Assembly: GCA_963922455.1 (NCBI GenBank)
Contig: CAWUIO010000066.1
Coordinates: forward strand, 1 to 37,484
Source: CAWUIO01 sp963922455
GTDB lineage: Bacteria; Bacteroidota; Bacteroidia; Cytophagales; Microscillaceae
Direction of reading: 5' to 3'
DNA: 37,484 nt
Shown: one piece after another, positions 34,645 to 37,484 of the stretch
How positions within the stretch are numbered: the first letter of the stretch is position 1
Layout: each line of letters starts with the position of its first letter
Translations under genes and position numbers: made by a program
The notes under the pieces: generated by a model
Seen by the model: the letters and a program-made list of their open reading frames with translations, nothing else
Databases searched by the model: none
What the model was told of the DNA's origin: nothing

Positions 34645-35385
34645 CTACGAGGAAAGCCCAACGAAGCTCAGCAAGGTTTTGTAGGCTTTTGCTACCTCCA
34701 AACGTGCTTTTAGGTAACTTTCTTCGGAGTTGGTAGCTAGCTCGGTCACCCGGGCTAAGTCGCCTATATTGATTTGGCCGTGACGAAAACTCCGCTCGGC
34801 CATTTCTTTTTGAGCAAACAGGGCTTGTTTTTTTTGACTGCTAAGCTTGAAAAGCGCTTCGGCCAGAAGAAGCTCTTCAAATAATATTTTGACCCGGAGA
34901 ATGATATCAGTCTCAAGGCTTTGCCTGTGATTGCGGGCAATTTCCAGTTCTTGTCGGGCCGCTTTGCGCTTATGGCGGTTTCCTAAAACATCAAAGAGAT
35001 TGAGGCGAAAGACTATCCCGGCCCGGTAGTTATCCCCCTGGGTGAAGGTATTGGAGGAGGCATTTTCATCGGGGGAGTTAAGCAAGAGGCTGCTGAAACT
35101 ATTGCTATACGCATAGCCAATATCACTAGATATACGGTTCATCCAGCTTTTTTTGATGGCTTTAAACTCCTGCCTTTCTTTCTCGATGGTGAATGCTTGT
35201 TGCCTAAGTACCGGAGAGTTTTCTAGCGCAATATCAATCAGGGAGTCTAAGGGAGGGAGCGATTCCGAAAGACTTAAGGTTTCCTGAATAGGGATAGGAG
35301 GGGTCTTCAGGCGAGGGGCAACCTGGGCATGTAGGGCCAGTGGTAAAAAAATACTGGCCCCCAGCAAAAAAAATAAATATCGCAT
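34645..35385 (-). CDS. TolC-like outer-membrane factor (short)
   Basis: A 246-residue exported protein. The start at 35385 (MRYLFFLLGASIFLPLALHA) gives a clean signal peptide and avoids running into the sugar transferase gene 11 nt upstream. It then has a TolC-type pattern of long amphipathic helices and two beta hairpins: LIDIALENSPVLRQQAFTIE, ISSDIGYAYSN, RAGIVFRLNLFDVLGNRHKR, LFKLSSQKKQALFAQKEMAE, RSFRHGQINIGDLARVTELA. A full TolC protomer has two such repeats and about 430 residues; this has one, so it may assemble as a larger oligomer or be a half-size exporter as seen in some polysaccharide systems. It ends in TAG. Confidence 0.78.
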   Translation of the reverse strand: MRYLFFLLGASIFLPLALHAQVAPRLKTPPIPIQETLSLSESLPPLDSLIDIALENSPVLRQQAFTIEKERQEFKAIKKSWMNRISSDIGYAYSNSFSSLLLNSPDENASSNTFTQGDNYRAGIVFRLNLFDVLGNRHKRKAARQELEIARNHRQSLETDIILRVKILFEELLLAEALFKLSSQKKQALFAQKEMAERSFRHGQINIGDLARVTELATNSEESYLKARLEVAKAYKTLLSFVGLSS

Positions 35386-35396
35386 ACACTTGGCTT

Positions 35397-36569
35397 TTAA
35401 ACATTTTCCGACTGAAAGAGGGCCGGGAATGTTCTCAAAATAATTTTCATATCCATCCAAAAAGACCATTTTTGGGCATATTCATTGTCTAGGGCAATTC
35501 GCTCTTCTTTGGACATATTCGCCTTGCCCCGTTTGGTAACCTGCCATAAACCAGTTAGTCCTGCCGGGGCCATAAAACGTTGCAAAGCTTCATCGGTGGT
35601 CAATTGTTCCGCTTCGTACAAGGGAAGCGGCCGGTTGCCTACCAAAGACATATCTCCTCGGAAAATATTGATCAACTGGGGTAGCTCGTCAATGCTGGAT
35701 TTGCGTAAAAAACTGCCCAATGGCGTTATTCGGGGGTCGTTTTTAAACTTGACGAAGGTACCTTTGGCCTGATTTTCTTTAAGGGCTCCCATTTGCTTTT
35801 CACAGAGCAGTTGCCCATCATTGTAGAGTAGTGGGGCACAGGTTTTGCCCGACCGGATGCATTGCTGGCAATTGTCTAAGGGAATGTCTTCGGCATCTTC
35901 TTGGTACATGTTTAGATGCTTGAGTTTATCGATCATTTGATCGGCATTGACCCGCATCGTGCGAAATTTGATAAGCTTGAAGATCCGATACCCACTTCCC
36001 ACTCGGTTGGAAAAATAAAAAACCGGTCCTTTAGAATCTAACTTGATCAATAAGGCGACAAGCAATAAAAGGGGGGAAAGCACCAAAAGCGCCCCACCCG
36101 AGGCAGCAATATCAAAAGCTCTTTTTAATATATTGGGCTTCCAACTTTCTTTCACTTTGGCCAAGCGCTCTTGTCGACTATTCTTCCTTAATTTGCTAAG
36201 GATGGCAAGACGCTTGCCAATCCGGCCTACATCTAAGGGGGAAAAATACACATCATTGGCGCCCATACGCCGGGCTTGATGGATCAAGCGTTCCTTGACC
36301 TGGGAGCAATACAATACAAAAGGTAATTCGCTGGCAGGAAACATCTTACGGGTCTTTTGAAGATAGGTAAGACTTTCTGTCCGGTTGGGGGATACTTCGG
36401 CCAAAATAAGATCAACGGCATAGTTGTTATTTTCCAGCCATTGCCAGGCATCGGGCCAGGAACTAAAGGAGAACAAAAAATACTTGTCTTCCAGGCTTCT
36501 CTCCAACGTGTAGCGTAAGCCTTCGCTGCGAGATACAAGCAGTATAATATGTTTTGTTGGGTGCTCCAT
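35397..36569 (-). CDS. Initiating sugar transferase (WcaJ/PglC type) with N-terminal pseudo-receiver domain
   Basis: A 390-residue protein. Residues 1-130 follow the CheY fold (IILLVSRSEGLRYTLERSLE; VDLILAEVS; RMGANDVYFSPLD) but lack the acidic pair, have E58 where the phosphorylated Asp should be, and S110 where the conserved Lys should be. Then comes a linker, a re-entrant membrane helix (about 150-180), and the phosphoglycosyl transferase domain with KFRTM (201-205), DELPQ (294-298), GDMSLVGNRP and GLTGLWQV. A cysteine cluster, C234, C237, C244 and C256, is inserted before the catalytic DELPQ part. It moves a sugar phosphate from a UDP-sugar to undecaprenyl phosphate to begin the repeat unit. 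It lies 46 nt after an intact receiver protein. Confidence 0.9.
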   Translation of the reverse strand: MEHPTKHIILLVSRSEGLRYTLERSLEDKYFLFSFSSWPDAWQWLENNNYAVDLILAEVSPNRTESLTYLQKTRKMFPASELPFVLYCSQVKERLIHQARRMGANDVYFSPLDVGRIGKRLAILSKLRKNSRQERLAKVKESWKPNILKRAFDIAASGGALLVLSPLLLLVALLIKLDSKGPVFYFSNRVGSGYRIFKLIKFRTMRVNADQMIDKLKHLNMYQEDAEDIPLDNCQQCIRSGKTCAPLLYNDGQLLCEKQMGALKENQAKGTFVKFKNDPRITPLGSFLRKSSIDELPQLINIFRGDMSLVGNRPLPLYEAEQLTTDEALQRFMAPAGLTGLWQVTKRGKANMSKEERIALDNEYAQKWSFWMDMKIILRTFPALFQSENV

Positions 36570-36615
36570 TGCGGAAGCTAATTAAGGTTGAAAAATGAAA
36601 AATTATACCTAGCGC

Positions 36616-36990
36616 TTAAGCAAACAGACTTAAGTTCTTCTCAATTAAAACTTCCAGTTCTTCCGGATTGAAAGGCTTCGTGATATAATCATTGGCTCCC
36701 AATTTAAGGCTACGGATACGATCTTGGCTTTTTTCTTTGGCCGAGAGCATAATCACCGGTATTTTCTTGTGAAAACTGCTCGATCGGATACCTTCTAACA
36801 TTTCAAAACCCGACAAATCGGGCATGTTAACGTCCGAGATGATCAAGTCTACCAAATTTCCACTTTCTAACCAGCTAAGGGCACTAAGGCCATTGTTCTT
36901 GGTGATGACCCGGTATTTGGCGCTCAAGTAGGAGTCCAAAAAAGTGAGCATCATTTCGTTATCTTCTACAATTAAAATAGTTGGTTTCAT
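36616..36990 (-). CDS. Single-domain response regulator (CheY-like)
   Basis: A 124-residue receiver protein with all key residues: E9 and D10 (acidic pocket), D53 in IISDVNMPD (phosphorylation), S83 in MLSAK, and K105 in ITKPF. It has no output domain. It is first in the exopolysaccharide operon and shows clear likeness to the degenerate receiver fused to the downstream sugar transferase (VDLIISDVNMP beside VDLILAEVSPN; LGANDYITKPF beside MGANDVYFSPL), so the two may be duplicates. No histidine kinase is nearby. It may control export or initiation by direct contact. Confidence 0.92.
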   Translation of the reverse strand: MKPTILIVEDNEMMLTFLDSYLSAKYRVITKNNGLSALSWLESGNLVDLIISDVNMPDLSGFEMLEGIRSSSFHKKIPVIMLSAKEKSQDRIRSLKLGANDYITKPFNPEELEVLIEKNLSLFA

Positions 36991-37036
36991 ATCTTTTAAA
37001 AATAAAGCTTGTTGATAAATGATGATAAATACTAGT

Positions 37037-37057
37037 GCGTCATGAATTCATGGACGC
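37037..37057. promoter_or_regulatory. Palindrome upstream of the exopolysaccharide operon (possible operator)
   Basis: Outer arms GCGTC and GACGC flank the self-palindrome ATGAATTCAT, with one unpaired G; total 21 bp. It lies 46 nt upstream of the response regulator start on the minus strand. Symmetry and placement suit a dimeric regulator. No -7 or -33 box could be assigned. Confidence 0.4.
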
Positions 37058-37198
37058 TGGCTGGGATAATCTACTTACTTAGTGTTATATACTTTTACTT
37101 CTCGGGAAGGATGCCGCATTTTCGCACCAAACATTACTTCAGATTTGTTTGCTTAGTTTCTTCATTCTTGTAATATTTTATGTCCGAAAACCCGTTTT
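37058..37198. other. Intergenic, no feature seen
   Basis: A+T-rich sequence between the palindrome and module g. No gene, and no recognisable promoter. Confidence 0.4.
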
Positions 37199-37330
37199 GG
37201 GGCTTGCCCGCGCTTATTTTTATGATGTTTTGAATAGTACCAATCTACTGGCGCGGGCCGGGCTTTCGCTACTCGCTGGCCCGCGCGCATACCAGCGGCG
37301 AGCTCAGACAGGCCGCTCTATCCCTAAGCC
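37199..37330 (+). repeat. Repeat end module 'g' (left end of a second composite element)
   Basis: Starts GGGGCTTGCCCGCGC, then a unique loop of about 36 nt, the arm GCGCGGGC, CGGGCTTTCGCTACTCGCTGG, and ends AGGCCGCTCTATCCCTAAGCC. A purine-rich tract (37331-37381) follows. It faces module h. Confidence 0.85.
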
Positions 37331-37423
37331 TTATGAGAGCAGAGAATAGAGAAGAGGGAAGAGAGAGAAAAGGGAGAGTGAACCAAGCAAGGGGTCTCTT
37401 GTCTCTATTCTCTCTTCTTGCTT

Positions 37424-37484
37424 GGCTTAGGGATAGGCGCCCGTACGGGCCGAGACCGCCGCTGGATGTGCGCGGGCCGGCTCG
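37424..37484 (-). repeat. Repeat end module 'h', cut by the window edge
   Basis: Inverted relative to g: reading the minus strand toward the left it ends in CTATCCCTAAGCC, preceded by GCGGCGGTCTCGGCCCGTAC-like sequence and GGCCCGCGCACATCCAGCGG. The distal part is a further variant (GGCCCGTACGGGCGC in place of AGGCCGCT). The box A end lies beyond the window. Confidence 0.75.

Noticed and set aside
35386..35469. N-terminal extension of the TolC-like protein
   Set aside because: It overlaps the end of the sugar transferase gene; the internal Met at 35385 gives a proper signal peptide.

Overview
The window looks like a chromosomal segment of a free-living or environmental member of the Bacteroidota. 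The signs are two OmpA-domain envelope proteins (one with PD40 propeller repeats, one with thrombospondin type 3 calcium repeats), Bacteroidota-type Crp/Fnr regulators, a membrane-anchored LytTR regulator, FtsX/MacB-type permeases, a SIMPL protein and genes without clear Shine-Dalgarno sites. A more exact placement (Saprospiria or Cytophagia come to mind because of the repeat style) is only a guess. No rRNA, tRNA or CRISPR array was seen.

Layout. 1-460: part of a long interspersed repeat. 550-9126: envelope and housekeeping genes (SIMPL protein, ExbD-like protein, OmpA/PD40 protein, beta-propeller protein, Crp/Fnr regulator, broken S41 protease, sodium-dependent NSS transporter). 9135-9838: a repeat module and an A+T-rich leader. 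9839-12136: a compact A+T-rich three-gene cassette (two unrecognised proteins and a ComEC-like metallo-beta-lactamase-fold hydrolase) that looks horizontally acquired. 12115-21625: PQQ-type sugar dehydrogenase, a DGPF/YCII protein with an ECF42-like sigma factor, OmpA/TSP3 protein, ankyrin protein, a lipocalin-like protein with a class C serine hydrolase, LytTR regulator, DUF2892 protein and a second Crp/Fnr regulator. 21654-22759: a MITE-like element and a composite repeat. 22768-25179: MacB/FtsX permease. 25537-27929: MBOAT acyltransferase with an SGNH-like partner. 28151-36990: an exopolysaccharide operon on the minus strand, in transcription order response regulator, sugar transferase with pseudo-receiver, TolC-like protein, Wzc-like copolymerase, glycosyltransferase, flippase and polymerase/ligase. 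37199-end: another pair of repeat modules.

How the genes fit together. The polysaccharide locus has the parts of a Wzx/Wzy pathway: an initiating phosphoglycosyl transferase, a glycosyltransferase, flippase, polymerase, chain-length/export protein and an outer-membrane factor, headed by a CheY-like regulator. The convergent MBOAT/SGNH pair could O-acylate the product.

Most notable signals. (1) A family of eight repeat modules shares a hairpin whose stem arms change together between copies while the 30-40 nt loop is different in every copy, even between two copies whose flanks are nearly identical. (2) The A+T-rich cassette with the MBL-fold enzyme is a candidate undescribed accessory system. 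(3) Three otherwise intact genes are broken by single small lesions: amber codons at codon 20 in two of them, and a 9-G frameshift in the third. (4) The sugar transferase carries a degenerate receiver domain and a four-cysteine insertion, next to an intact receiver protein.
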